Source: Streptomyces corynorhini (GTDB lineage: Bacteria; Actinomycetota; Actinomycetes; Streptomycetales; Streptomycetaceae). Taken from it: a stretch of 33,981 nt of DNA. The notes under the pieces were generated by a model. That model saw only the letters and a list, made by a program, of their open reading frames with translations, ran no database searches and was not told the DNA's origin. This document shows positions 8,141 to 15,968 of the stretch, piece by piece (position 1 is the stretch's first letter; each line of letters opens with the position of its first letter). Made by a program: the position numbers and the translations under genes. The stretch spans positions 1-33,981 of the forward strand of contig NZ_QQNA01000092.1 of NCBI RefSeq assembly GCF_003346515.1, written 5' to 3'.

Positions 8141-9768
8141 TGAGTGGCGGGGAGAAGCCTGAGATGAGCGATGACGAGGCTCGTGTCCAGATTCAGATGA
8201 GTCAGACCGAGATCGCGCTGATCTCGGCGTCGATGGTTCCCGGCGCATCGAGTGGCGGGGGAGCGGGGCCGTTCGGGACGACGAGCTTCGAGGGCCACGA
8301 GCTGAACTCGATGATCGACCTGGTCGACAGCGCGAATCACACGGACCTGGAGAATGCGGGCAGTGCGCTCTGGAAGGCGCGAGACGCTCTGAAGGAAGCC
8401 GCGCGAGAACTCAAGGGCTATATCGACGAGGTGGAGTGGCAGGGCGAATCGGGCACCGAGTTCAGGACCTTCGGAACGAAGCTCGCCAAGCACGCGGTGA
8501 GCCTCGCCGACTTCGCCGATGTCGCGGGAACCCAGATCACGGTCGCGGGCACGGGGCTGGCCTCGGTCCGCAGCGCGATGCCGGCGCGTGACGGTCGACT
8601 GGTCAAGAAGAAGGCGGATGACATCCCGCTCCCTGGCCGCGTCGAGGGGAACGCGGAATACAGCGCGGCGCTGAAGGTCGAGAAGGACCGTCAGGAAGCC
8701 ATTAACCAGATGTACCGGCTGGCGTCGTTCTACGCGGTCTCGGAGGAGAGACTCGCGGCACAGGAGCCGCCGGTGTTCGAGGCGAAGGCACCGGGCAAGG
8801 TTCCCCAGCCGTACACGAGATACAGGGAGGGCGGCGAGCAGGAGACCGCTCCTTCAGGTGGGTACCTGCCAGGTGGTGCCGCTCCGCAGAGCGTGTCGGA
8901 CCGGACCGGAGGTGTAGGCGCTGCGGTGCCTCATGCCGAAGCCCTCAACTCGACCTCTGTGTCTGACCGCAGTGCGATCGGCATTGCTGCAGACGGAGTA
9001 ACGGGACGCGTTCGCGGGAGCGATTCTGGAGCCCTCCCGGACGGTGGCGCGTTGGTGGAGATCAACAGCGTTGCGGCGCCCGCTCCCCCGCGTGAGGGGT
9101 CCGCCCCTGTGTCCATTGGGCCTGTCGGTGGGCCGACGAGCGCTGGAGGGGGACCGGGAGCCACACCGCCCTATGCCGGTAACGGGATGAGTCTTTTCCA
9201 AGGTGGCGTCCCGGGGACTACGGGTTCCCCTGGTGTGGCGAACGCGGTGGGACGGCCCGGGGGACCGGGGGGCAGTGCTGCAGCCGCTGGTAGTTCCGCT
9301 GCTGGCCGTCCGGGTGCGGGAGGTTTGTTGGGGCCCCGTGGAGGACGCACGGAGGGCGTCGTGGGAGGCAGCCCGCGGGCTACCGGAGGTTCTCCCGGCC
9401 CTCGCGTTCCTCGGGGAACTGTCGTCGGCGGAGAAGGAGCTTCTTCGGGCCGAGCGGTTGGGGGCAGAGCCGGTCAGCCGGGGGTCGTCGGCAAAAATCC
9501 TGCGAAGAATTCGGTTCGGGCCGGCGGGCGGACCTCAGCCAGCCCGAATGGTGTGGTCGGTACCCCTCGTGGAGGTGCCGCAGGATCACGGTCTCGTGGA
9601 GGCGCTTTCACGCAGGGTGGCACAGGTCTTGTTCGCGGGCCGGGTCGGGGTAGCGCCAAAAAGGAAGAGCAGGAGCCGACAGAATCTACGCGCCCCGATT
9701 ACCTGATCGAAGACGAAGAGACGTGGACCGGGCGACGGCATGGTGTCGTGCCGCCAGTCGTCGAATAA
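8140..9768 (+). CDS. Large WxG/YxxxE protein, probable type VII substrate
   Basis: A 542-residue protein starting at ATG 8140, overlapping the previous stop by one base; an internal ATG at 8164 behind GGGGAG is a possible alternative. Residues about 50-210 are helical and contain WQG (100-102) in a likely turn and a YAVSE motif (198-202), which fits the YxxxD/E type VII export signal. From about 215 onward the protein turns into a Pro/Gly/Ala/Ser-rich, probably disordered tail, strongly Gly-rich around 330-520, ending with acidic and Trp-containing segments (IEDEETWTGRRHG). There is no signal peptide or membrane segment. PPE proteins show a comparable plan of helical export domain plus variable tail, but I do not claim homology. 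Likely a secreted or surface protein of this ESX system. Confidence 0.75.
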   Translation: MSGGEKPEMSDDEARVQIQMSQTEIALISASMVPGASSGGGAGPFGTTSFEGHELNSMIDLVDSANHTDLENAGSALWKARDALKEAARELKGYIDEVEWQGESGTEFRTFGTKLAKHAVSLADFADVAGTQITVAGTGLASVRSAMPARDGRLVKKKADDIPLPGRVEGNAEYSAALKVEKDRQEAINQMYRLASFYAVSEERLAAQEPPVFEAKAPGKVPQPYTRYREGGEQETAPSGGYLPGGAAPQSVSDRTGGVGAAVPHAEALNSTSVSDRSAIGIAADGVTGRVRGSDSGALPDGGALVEINSVAAPAPPREGSAPVSIGPVGGPTSAGGGPGATPPYAGNGMSLFQGGVPGTTGSPGVANAVGRPGGPGGSAAAAGSSAAGRPGAGGLLGPRGGRTEGVVGGSPRATGGSPGPRVPRGTVVGGEGASSGRAVGGRAGQPGVVGKNPAKNSVRAGGRTSASPNGVVGTPRGGAAGSRSRGGAFTQGGTGLVRGPGRGSAKKEEQEPTESTRPDYLIEDEETWTGRRHGVVPPVVE

Positions 9769-9796
9769 GCAGACAGCGAAGGTGCGGGAAGCCAGG

Positions 9797-11068
9797 ATGG
9801 CGGCAGAAACGGAGCGGGCCGTGAAGCGCAGAAGGCGACGTGGTGTGCGTCGAGGGATTATCTCGACGTTGGCTGTGGTCGGCGCATGGAGCGTGGTGAT
9901 CACGGGAATGGCTCCACCGGCCGTAGCTGTGGACGATGTGCAATCAAAGCAGTGGTACCTGGATGCAATGCGCGCTGAAGATATGTGGAAAGTCACTACG
10001 GGCGAAGGCATCAAGGTTGCTGTCATCGATACCGGCGTCAACCCGAACACGCCTTCCTTGAAAGGGCAGATCCTGAAAGGGCTGGATGCCACAAGGATCG
10101 GTAAAGAGACGGACGACTACGCCGGTCATGGAACAACAATGGCCGAGCTGATTGCAGGTACTGGAAAGGGGGGTGGTCTGCAGGGACTCGCCCCTGGCGT
10201 AAAAATCATCCCGATGCGAATCTCGGATACCGAGTTTCAGAATGAGAATCCGGTCAAGGGTGGGGACGCCGAAGACGCTATCCGTGCCGCAGCAGACAGT
10301 GATGCGCAGATCATTAGTATGTCTTTCGGAAGCGATTACTCCTCTCCGGAGGAGCGAGAGGCTGCGAAGTATGCGGAATCCAAGGGGAAACTCTTCTTCG
10401 CTGCAGCCGGAAACAATGCGGATAATGGCAACAAAAGGCAGTTTCCGGCATCCTATCCGAACGTGATCGGGGTTGCCTCGGCGGACAATAAAGGCAACGT
10501 ATCCGATTATTCGCAACATGGTGGCAGTGTGGACATCGCTTCGCCGGGAAGTGATATTCCGGCTTGGTGTGACAATAAGTTCCAGAGTTACTGCGGTGGT
10601 GACGGCGGGACGAGTTCCGCAACCGCCATCGCTTCCGCCTCCGCCGCTCTCCTCTGGTCCGCTCATCGCGACTGGACCGCGAACCAGGTCCTCCGTGTCC
10701 TGTTCGACACGGCGAGTCGCACCTGGAAGGAGAGCGAGCGCAGTAGCTACCTCGGCAACGGCCTCATCCGTCCAGGCGTCAACATCCTGCACGGCAAGGG
10801 CGACCCGGGCGACCCCGACATCAACCCGCTGACCAACGAGAAGACCCCCGGCATCCCGGGCTCGGCCACGCCTTCTCCCGCCTCCTCCGCGTCCTCCAAG
10901 GCGCCCGCCCCGGACGACAAGTCCGCCGACGGGGACAAGGCGGTCGCCGCCGGCGCTGCCGACGACGCCGGTGGCAACAAGACGGTCCTGTTCGTCGGCA
11001 CGGTGGCCGTCGTGGCGGTCCTGGCGGGAGGCGCGTTCGCCGTCGTGCGCAGACGGCGCAGCGCCTGA
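9797..11068 (+). CDS. mycP: Type VII secretion-associated serine protease, mycosin (second copy)
   Basis: A 423-residue subtilisin-fold protease. ATG 9797 follows GGGAAG; in-frame alternatives at 9740 and 9782 overlap or abut the previous gene and are less likely. An Arg-rich N-region and signal peptide (cleavage near PPAVAVDD, about residue 44) precede the S8 domain with Asp78 (AVIDTG), His111 (AGHGTT), Asn206 (AAAGNN) and Ser273 (GTSSA). Cys258 and Cys266 may form a disulphide. A Pro/Ser/Ala linker leads to a TM at about 396-417 and a basic tail. Bases 9940 to about 10,610 are roughly 50-55% GC, whereas the gene past 10,620 returns to about 70%, so the gene looks mosaic. It follows the WxG pair, suggesting a dedicated maturation protease. 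Confidence 0.92.
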   Translation: MAAETERAVKRRRRRGVRRGIISTLAVVGAWSVVITGMAPPAVAVDDVQSKQWYLDAMRAEDMWKVTTGEGIKVAVIDTGVNPNTPSLKGQILKGLDATRIGKETDDYAGHGTTMAELIAGTGKGGGLQGLAPGVKIIPMRISDTEFQNENPVKGGDAEDAIRAAADSDAQIISMSFGSDYSSPEEREAAKYAESKGKLFFAAAGNNADNGNKRQFPASYPNVIGVASADNKGNVSDYSQHGGSVDIASPGSDIPAWCDNKFQSYCGGDGGTSSATAIASASAALLWSAHRDWTANQVLRVLFDTASRTWKESERSSYLGNGLIRPGVNILHGKGDPGDPDINPLTNEKTPGIPGSATPSPASSASSKAPAPDDKSADGDKAVAAGAADDAGGNKTVLFVGTVAVVAVLAGGAFAVVRRRRSA

Positions 11069-11198
11069 GCGAACGGGGTTCCACTCGTCCCGCCCATCCC
11101 CACGCACTTGGGGCTCCTCGGCAGCCACGCGCCGTCGGGTCCCGCGAACAGCCCGGTGAGACACCCGCTCACCGGTTTCAAGAGAGGAAGCGCACCTT

Positions 11199-11558
11199 AT
11201 GGCAGTGCAGAAGGTCAATGGAGTCAGCCTTGGCAAGCTGCAGAACGAACTGACGGAGAACTTCGAAAGCGTCAAGGGGCAGCTGAGGGCGCTTCAGGGG
11301 ACCATCGACAGTCTGGAAGGTGCCTGGAAGGGCATCGGTGCCGGTGAGTTCAACCGGAAGCAGACCGCCATCAACGAGCGGATGGTGAGCATCGGCAAGC
11401 AGTTGCTCAAGTACCAGGAAGCCATCGAGGCGGCTCGCACGATCAGCGGCAACACGGAGAAGGAAGTCGAGGCCGCCCTCCGCGGAATCGACGTGGTCGA
11501 CGGTTACTCCGGTGACGCGAACGCGGAACGCAAGACGTCGAACCTCAACGGTTACTGA
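11199..11558 (+). CDS. WXG100 family ESX protein (119 aa)
   Basis: A 119-residue all-helical protein with WKG at 43-45 in the hairpin turn (EGAWKGIGAGEF), the hallmark of WXG100 proteins. Start ATG 11199 has GAGAGGAAG about 10 bases upstream. It is a little longer than the typical 100 residues because of a tail ending in NLNGY. It lacks an obvious YxxxD/E, which the downstream partner supplies. WXG100 proteins form heterodimers that are recognised by the third ATPase domain of EccC and exported; in Streptomyces the EsxA/EsxB pair is needed for normal sporulation. This is one member of that pair, but which of the names esxA or esxB applies I cannot decide from sequence. Confidence 0.9.
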   Translation: MAVQKVNGVSLGKLQNELTENFESVKGQLRALQGTIDSLEGAWKGIGAGEFNRKQTAINERMVSIGKQLLKYQEAIEAARTISGNTEKEVEAALRGIDVVDGYSGDANAERKTSNLNGY

Positions 11559-11592
11559 TCGCCGGGGTCGGCCGTATGCCGCGACCGATCCG

Positions 11593-11680
11593 TACACGCG
11601 CCGCGCACCTGGACACGCAGGCACGCACACAGCACACGCACACAGCACGGCACACGCACGCACACGCATGCGCACACTCA
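11593..11680. repeat. CAC/ACG-rich low-complexity spacer between the two esx genes
   Basis: About 90 bases made almost only of CACACG, CACGCA and CACACAG units, with the direct repeat GCACACAGCAC. It separates the stop of the first esx gene from the GGAGG of the second. The plus-strand transcript would be nearly free of G-C pairing and probably unstructured. It may be a slippage-prone spacer; no function is assigned. Confidence 0.75.
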
Positions 11681-11703
11681 CCTGAAGATCAGTGGAGGCA
11701 ACC

Positions 11704-12000
11704 ATGTCCGACGACGGCACGATGATCGTCAAGTACTCGTCACTCGACCAAGCGGCCAACTCGATCAGGACACAGGCCGGCAAGCTTCAGAACAGCCTGG
11801 ATGCCATCAAGGCCAAGATTGAATCGATCTCCGAGCTGTGGGAGGGCGAGGCCAGGGAGGCGTACAACGCGGGCCAGCAGCAGTGGAACAAGGACGCGAG
11901 CGAGATTCAGAAGAATCTCAGGGACATCGCCACAGCGGTGGACAACGCGGGTACCTCCTACCGCTCCGGCGACAAGAAGGCCGCTGCCAACTTCATGTAG
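11704..12000 (+). CDS. WXG100 family ESX protein with YxxxD export motif (98 aa)
   Basis: A 98-residue helical hairpin with WEG at 46-48 and a C-terminal YRSGD (86-90) matching the YxxxD type VII export signal found in mycobacterial EsxB (CFP-10). ATG 11704 has GGAGG four bases upstream; the GTG at 11692 precedes that site and is rejected. It would pair with the 119-residue WXG protein upstream to form a four-helix heterodimer whose YxxxD tail is read by EccC. The gene ends at a strong hairpin, closing the esx operon. By the presence of YxxxD it is EsxB-like in the mycobacterial sense, but Streptomyces naming may differ. Confidence 0.92.
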   Translation: MSDDGTMIVKYSSLDQAANSIRTQAGKLQNSLDAIKAKIESISELWEGEAREAYNAGQQQWNKDASEIQKNLRDIATAVDNAGTSYRSGDKKAAANFM

Positions 12001-12024
12001 GTCATGCGGGTACGGACGCTTGAT

Positions 12025-12059
12025 ACGGGGTGGACACGCGCGGGAGGTGTCCACCCCGT
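12025..12059. terminator. Bidirectional terminator between esx operon and minus-strand operon
   Basis: A perfect 13-bp stem, ACGGGGTGGACAC (12025-12037) with GTGTCCACCCCGT (12047-12059), around a 9-base loop. It lies 24 bases after the esx stop and 22 bases after the end of the minus-strand remnant, so it can serve both convergent units. Confidence 0.8.
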
Positions 12060-12081
12060 AGCGAGTTCCCTCAGCGCATGA

Positions 12082-12677
12082 TCACGCGCACTTCCTGGAT
12101 TTCTTCCCGATGGGAAGCTGCGACGCCGCGCACTTTTCGATCTCCGGGCGCAGGCCCTTCGCCGTCCCTTCCTGCCCGTCTTCGAGGCTGCCCTCAAGGA
12201 CGTAGTTGATCTTTTTCCTTCGAAGACGCAGGGATCCACGAGGTACGCGCCGTTGTCGGCGAGTCTCCGTCAGCCCCCGTCTTCATCCGTTCCGGGTTCT
12301 TCAGACGCCGATGAGGCTGCTTCGCGAACTCCATCGCGTCGATCGGACCGCCGGACCGAGCATTCTTGATGTACAGGGCGAGCGAGCCGTCCACCGACCA
12401 CATGGCACGAATCGATCTCCCCGGCGTCCAGTCGCGGCGTGACGGTCATTTCTTCCCCGGGCAGCGGCAATGGGCTCACCAGGCCAGCGGAGATTCCTCT
12501 TCCGCATAGAGAGTCCGGAACCGCGTAGTCCTGGGACGTGGAGCATCCGGCCTCCAGCAGGATGAGCAGCGCGGCGGAACCGCCGCCGACTGCCCGTCCG
12601 AAGCAGCGCTCGCCCTGCAGCTCGTGCGGCTCTTCGGCAGGCCGGCGTCTGTGACGACTCACCGGCAATATCCGCAT
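12082..12677 (-). pseudogene. Frameshifted lipoprotein remnant, paralogue of the upstream lipoprotein
   Basis: Three minus-strand frames must be joined to read one protein. The first gives a signal-like segment with lipobox LLEAGCSTS and YAVPDSLCG, which parallels TATACSS and YSVPSSICN in the intact lipoprotein just upstream. The frame changes near 12,405 into VDGSLALYIKNARSGG, near 12,255 into DNGAYLVDPCVFEGK, and again at an A-run near 12,217 into INYVLEGSLEDGQEG, ending at 12082. Each piece looks like genuine protein and their order matches the paralogue. This means at least three frameshifts. Either the gene is decaying or the assembly has indel errors here. Likely start is ATG 12677 or GTG 12662. 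Confidence 0.65.
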
Positions 12678-12699
12678 ACGGCGAAGCGGTCGGATGCGG

Positions 12700-13239
12700 T
12701 CATTGCGTACAGCCGATCTTCTTCTTCACTCCGCTGGTGAACTCTGTGGCGAAATCTTGAATGTCTTTGCGCCGTTGTGATGTGTCGTCGTCCCCTGCCT
12801 TGGCCGATATCTCTGTGACGACGTACTTCGCGGATGGGCCAGTGCATTTGGTGGTGATCGTGGAGTAGTTGTCTCCAATCGCCCCCTCCCATTCCGCCGG
12901 AATGTCCTTCATCTTTGCGCGGTTGCTGAACCTGTGCGCCTCTTTCGGATCCATCGGATCGTAATATTCATCCGCCTGGTACGTGGTGATGAATACCGTG
13001 AGGCTCTTGTCCACGAGCAGCTTGCAGAAGCTGGGGGAATCTTCGAGGGAGCCGCCGCGCTCCTCCAGTTTCTTTCCGTCGGGAAGCAGTGCGGTCGTAG
13101 CCTTCTGGTTCACCGGAATGTTGCAGATGCTGCTCGGAACGGAATATTCTCTACCTCCTCCGGATGAGCACGCCGTAGCGGTAGCCAAAAGTGCGCACGA
13201 AACGAGAGCGAGGGGAATCGATGATGTGATGATTTTCAT
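12700..13239 (-). CDS. Lipoprotein of the DUF6571-like operon
   Basis: A 179-residue protein with a classic lipoprotein signal: MKIITSSIPLALVSCALLA followed by lipobox TATAC, the cysteine at residue 24. The mature part has five further cysteines in patterns such as SSICN, SFCKLL, TTKCTG and KKIGC, likely forming disulphides outside the cell. ATG 13239 follows GGAGG nine bases upstream and overlaps the stop of the preceding gene in a TAATG junction, so the two are coupled. I do not recognise a named family. The context suggests a membrane-anchored extracytoplasmic partner of the WxG protein encoded before it, perhaps a receptor or immunity-like factor, which is inference. Confidence 0.82.
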   Translation of the reverse strand: MKIITSSIPLALVSCALLATATACSSGGGREYSVPSSICNIPVNQKATTALLPDGKKLEERGGSLEDSPSFCKLLVDKSLTVFITTYQADEYYDPMDPKEAHRFSNRAKMKDIPAEWEGAIGDNYSTITTKCTGPSAKYVVTEISAKAGDDDTSQRRKDIQDFATEFTSGVKKKIGCTQ

Positions 13240-15323
13240 TAGCGGACGCCTCCGGCTCCGTCAGCCTTGTCGTTTCCGTGGTCTGCGGCGTTTCTGATCT
13301 CCCTGTATATCCCCTGATCCTTCGAGAATCCCTCGTGATTGTCGGCCCATTCGGAGTTCTCTGCGTACCATCTATCTGCGACGGCCTTGAGCTGATCGTT
13401 TCTCGCCTCGTAATTTTCCTGACGAGAGCTTGTCGCTTTGTCGGAAACCTGGTCGCTTTGTTCCTGCGCCCATGCCGCAGTGATCGCGTCTATCCCTCGC
13501 TGCCCCATGTCCGTGAACGGGGTGATGACTCCACCGACGCTGTGATAGAGCCACCTCTGCTTCCATGAGATGTCTCGAATGTCACTGTCCTCGCCGTCGT
13601 TTATTGTGAGCTTTCTGGCCTCCTCCAGGAAACCGATGGTGCTGCCTGCGTTTCGCAGACTGTCCTCCGGATTTTCCTTTTCGGTGTTTATTTCGGCGTT
13701 GATGGCGTAGTTCATCTGTTCATTGAGGAGCCCATACGACTCCTGGTTCCTCGAAATCTGCTTGCTCACCTCGAGCAGGCTGCCGCTCTCGAATTCATGC
13801 GAGTCGAGCGGTGAACTCATCGCCTTGTGCACGGTATCGCCGTGGTTGCCGAGGGCCCAGGCCATGCTCTTGCGCATCTCGGGCGGGAAGTCGTTCCCCG
13901 TCTCCGCGAGAAGATTCACCGAGCGCTTGAGGGCTTCCAGGTGCTCATCGGTGTGCTGGACGAACTTCGCGTTCGGATCCTCGGGGTCGCTGATTCCCGA
14001 TGTCGCCGCGAACATCGCCTTGCCCGTCGCGTCCAGGGCCGCGTTCGGACCGCTGTTCGGCGGGCCGTCGTCGAAGGATCGCCGGTCCTTGAGCACCCAT
14101 TGCGCGTTGTCCTGCGGGTCCTTGGTGTTGAAGAACTCCGTTGCCGCGTCAGGGCTGTTGCTCAGAGCCGTCATGAAGCCGGTCATCGGGTCGCGGCCGA
14201 AGTCGCTGTCGCTGCCGTCCATGAAGTTCATCTTCGGCATCAGGGGCCCGCCCGTCGCACCCGTCCAGAAGTTTCCGGGAAGCTTCATCTTCTTCTCGGT
14301 GGCGATCAGCGAATTTCCGTAGTCATTGAGGAAACGGACTTCGTAGTCACCGACCCTCATCAAGTTGCTCATGAGCTGGAAGCCCTTGACCTGCGTTCCG
14401 CGGGTCTGGATGGTCTCGCCGCTCAGCTTCAGCATGTCCTCCTTCCAGTCCTGCATCCTCGGGCTGTCGGAGTGCGTCGCTCCGGCGAGCGTGAGGCTCA
14501 GGTTCTTCTGGAGGTCCCCGAACTGGTTGAACCGCGTGTGCTGCAGTGATCCGCCGTCCGAGGGGTCCGAGATGTCGGCCCAGAAGTCGAGAACGCCACG
14601 GGCGCCGAGGGTGCTGGCGAACTTCTCCTGGAACAGCGGATCGTTCGCGAAGGCGGCCAGTGTCGCGTTGACCTTGTCGAACTCCGCGGGGGACATGTCG
14701 TCCCCCTTCTTCTTGATGATCTGCGCGACTTCCTCTGCTTTTTCCAGCGCTTCCGCGGCGGACTCCCGGTCGCTGTACGAGGCGCCCGAGAAACCCTTGT
14801 CCGCCTGGTCGACGATGGCGCGCAGCACCTTGTCGGCCGAAGTGTCGCTCTCGGTCGCCCGGTTCAGAATGCGCTGGACGTCGTCCCTGAGATAGTCGAC
14901 GTCCTGCTGGGAGTGCTGGGCCACCTCGGTGCCCTTGGCGGCGCGGTCGGGGTGGATGAGCATGGTGACGGTGAAACCGCCACCGGCCGTGCTCGTCACC
15001 GTGAGGTTCTTCTTGCGGGCCCGCTCGATGGTCTCCTTGAGTTCGTCCCGGAAGCCGACGAGCTCGTCGCGGGTGTCCTTGAGAATGTCGTGGATGGTGG
15101 TCGCCTGAGTCAGGGCGTCCGCGAACTCACCCGCCGTCTTGTCGATGAACTCACGGGAGACTGTGGCATTGACGCCCTCCCAACGAGCCTTGTCCGACTT
15201 GCGCTTCATGTCCTCGCGGGCGTCTTTTTCGAGATTCCTGAGGCTGTTGATGACCGTCGACCAGTCGGCGATCGTCGTGTCGAGCGTCGCGAAGTTTCCG
15301 TGGACCAGCTGCTCCATGTTCAT
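13239..15323 (-). CDS. Large WxG protein, DUF6571-like, probable type VII substrate
   Basis: A 694-residue protein starting at ATG 15323, whose A is the last base of the preceding TGA (TGATG coupling) and which has GAGAGGA ten bases upstream; the 748-residue frame from 15485 only overlaps the upstream gene. The N-terminus is a WXG100-like helical region with an early ADWSTVINSL helix and WEG at 48-50, followed by FIDKTAGEFADALTQAT. The remainder is helical, hydrophilic and without signal peptide or membrane segments, with many Asp/Asn/Ser-rich loops. I recall this N-terminal pattern from the streptomycete DUF6571 family. No catalytic motif is evident. It is likely exported by the ESX machine. 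GC drops in the last 500 bases. Confidence 0.8.
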   Translation of the reverse strand: MNMEQLVHGNFATLDTTIADWSTVINSLRNLEKDAREDMKRKSDKARWEGVNATVSREFIDKTAGEFADALTQATTIHDILKDTRDELVGFRDELKETIERARKKNLTVTSTAGGGFTVTMLIHPDRAAKGTEVAQHSQQDVDYLRDDVQRILNRATESDTSADKVLRAIVDQADKGFSGASYSDRESAAEALEKAEEVAQIIKKKGDDMSPAEFDKVNATLAAFANDPLFQEKFASTLGARGVLDFWADISDPSDGGSLQHTRFNQFGDLQKNLSLTLAGATHSDSPRMQDWKEDMLKLSGETIQTRGTQVKGFQLMSNLMRVGDYEVRFLNDYGNSLIATEKKMKLPGNFWTGATGGPLMPKMNFMDGSDSDFGRDPMTGFMTALSNSPDAATEFFNTKDPQDNAQWVLKDRRSFDDGPPNSGPNAALDATGKAMFAATSGISDPEDPNAKFVQHTDEHLEALKRSVNLLAETGNDFPPEMRKSMAWALGNHGDTVHKAMSSPLDSHEFESGSLLEVSKQISRNQESYGLLNEQMNYAINAEINTEKENPEDSLRNAGSTIGFLEEARKLTINDGEDSDIRDISWKQRWLYHSVGGVITPFTDMGQRGIDAITAAWAQEQSDQVSDKATSSRQENYEARNDQLKAVADRWYAENSEWADNHEGFSKDQGIYREIRNAADHGNDKADGAGGVR

Positions 15324-15772
15324 CAGGGCTGCGTCCTCTCGCTGAATCCCTCGTCGAGCAGAGCGATGCTGCTGACGGTGGCGACGACGGCCCGATCGTC
15401 GCTCCGATGAGTCTTCTGAGTGAAGTTCATGTGGTTGGCAATGTGCCCGCAGGCGTCCAGCAGCGACTGGAGCTGCTTTTCCCACTGCTCCTGCACATGG
15501 TGCAGCCCGCCACCCAGCCTGAATCCCTGCGTCGTGAGATCCTTGGCAGCGCTCTGGCTGCTCGACCAGGCGTCACGGCCGTAGCGCCCCAGATCCTCGA
15601 AGAGTTCGAAGGCGCTGTTTCCCACCGCGGCCAGATCCGCCTGGTTGACCTTGAGGTCACCGTCGGCGCTGCCACCGCCGGGCGTGGAGCCTTCGGCCTG
15701 ATTCAGCCTCATATGCGTGGACTGCCTTTCGGCCGCGGCGGCCTTCAGCTGTTCCCACTCGTCCCATGCCAT
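15323..15772 (-). CDS. Small helical ESX-operon protein, probable partner of the DUF6571-like protein
   Basis: A 149-residue protein beginning MAWDEWEQLKAAAAERQ. The start at 15772 is supported by GGGGAAGGA about ten bases upstream; the longer frame extending to 16219 overlaps eccC antisense. Two or three amphipathic helices are likely (about 1-25, 40-75 and 80-120), with a Gly/Ser-rich linker near 27-37. I recall similar MAWDEWEQLK proteins in Streptomyces beside large WxG proteins. It has no export motif of its own. It is the first gene of a tightly overlapping operon (this gene, WxG protein, lipoprotein, remnant), so it is probably the co-secreted partner or chaperone of the 694-residue protein. 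Confidence 0.8.
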   Translation of the reverse strand: MAWDEWEQLKAAAAERQSTHMRLNQAEGSTPGGGSADGDLKVNQADLAAVGNSAFELFEDLGRYGRDAWSSSQSAAKDLTTQGFRLGGGLHHVQEQWEKQLQSLLDACGHIANHMNFTQKTHRSDDRAVVATVSSIALLDEGFSERTQP

Positions 15773-15968
15773 TTGTATGGGTCCTTCCCCCGTTGGCGCG
15801 TCGCGGATGACTGCGCTGACGGTCAATTTAACAATGCGTTCGGCCATGTGCGGGCGTGGTCCGAACAACGCAACAGGCCCTGAACAGCGGTGGGGTGTGT
15901 GCGGCGGCGATGCCACCGCACCCACTCCACAACCCCTACGAGTTCTACGGCATGCGCCGATATCCGAA

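Noticed and set aside
15772..15968. Possible small gene between eccC and the 149-residue gene
   Set aside because: Only 197 bases with no ribosome binding site and no conserved-looking frame; more likely the operon promoter.
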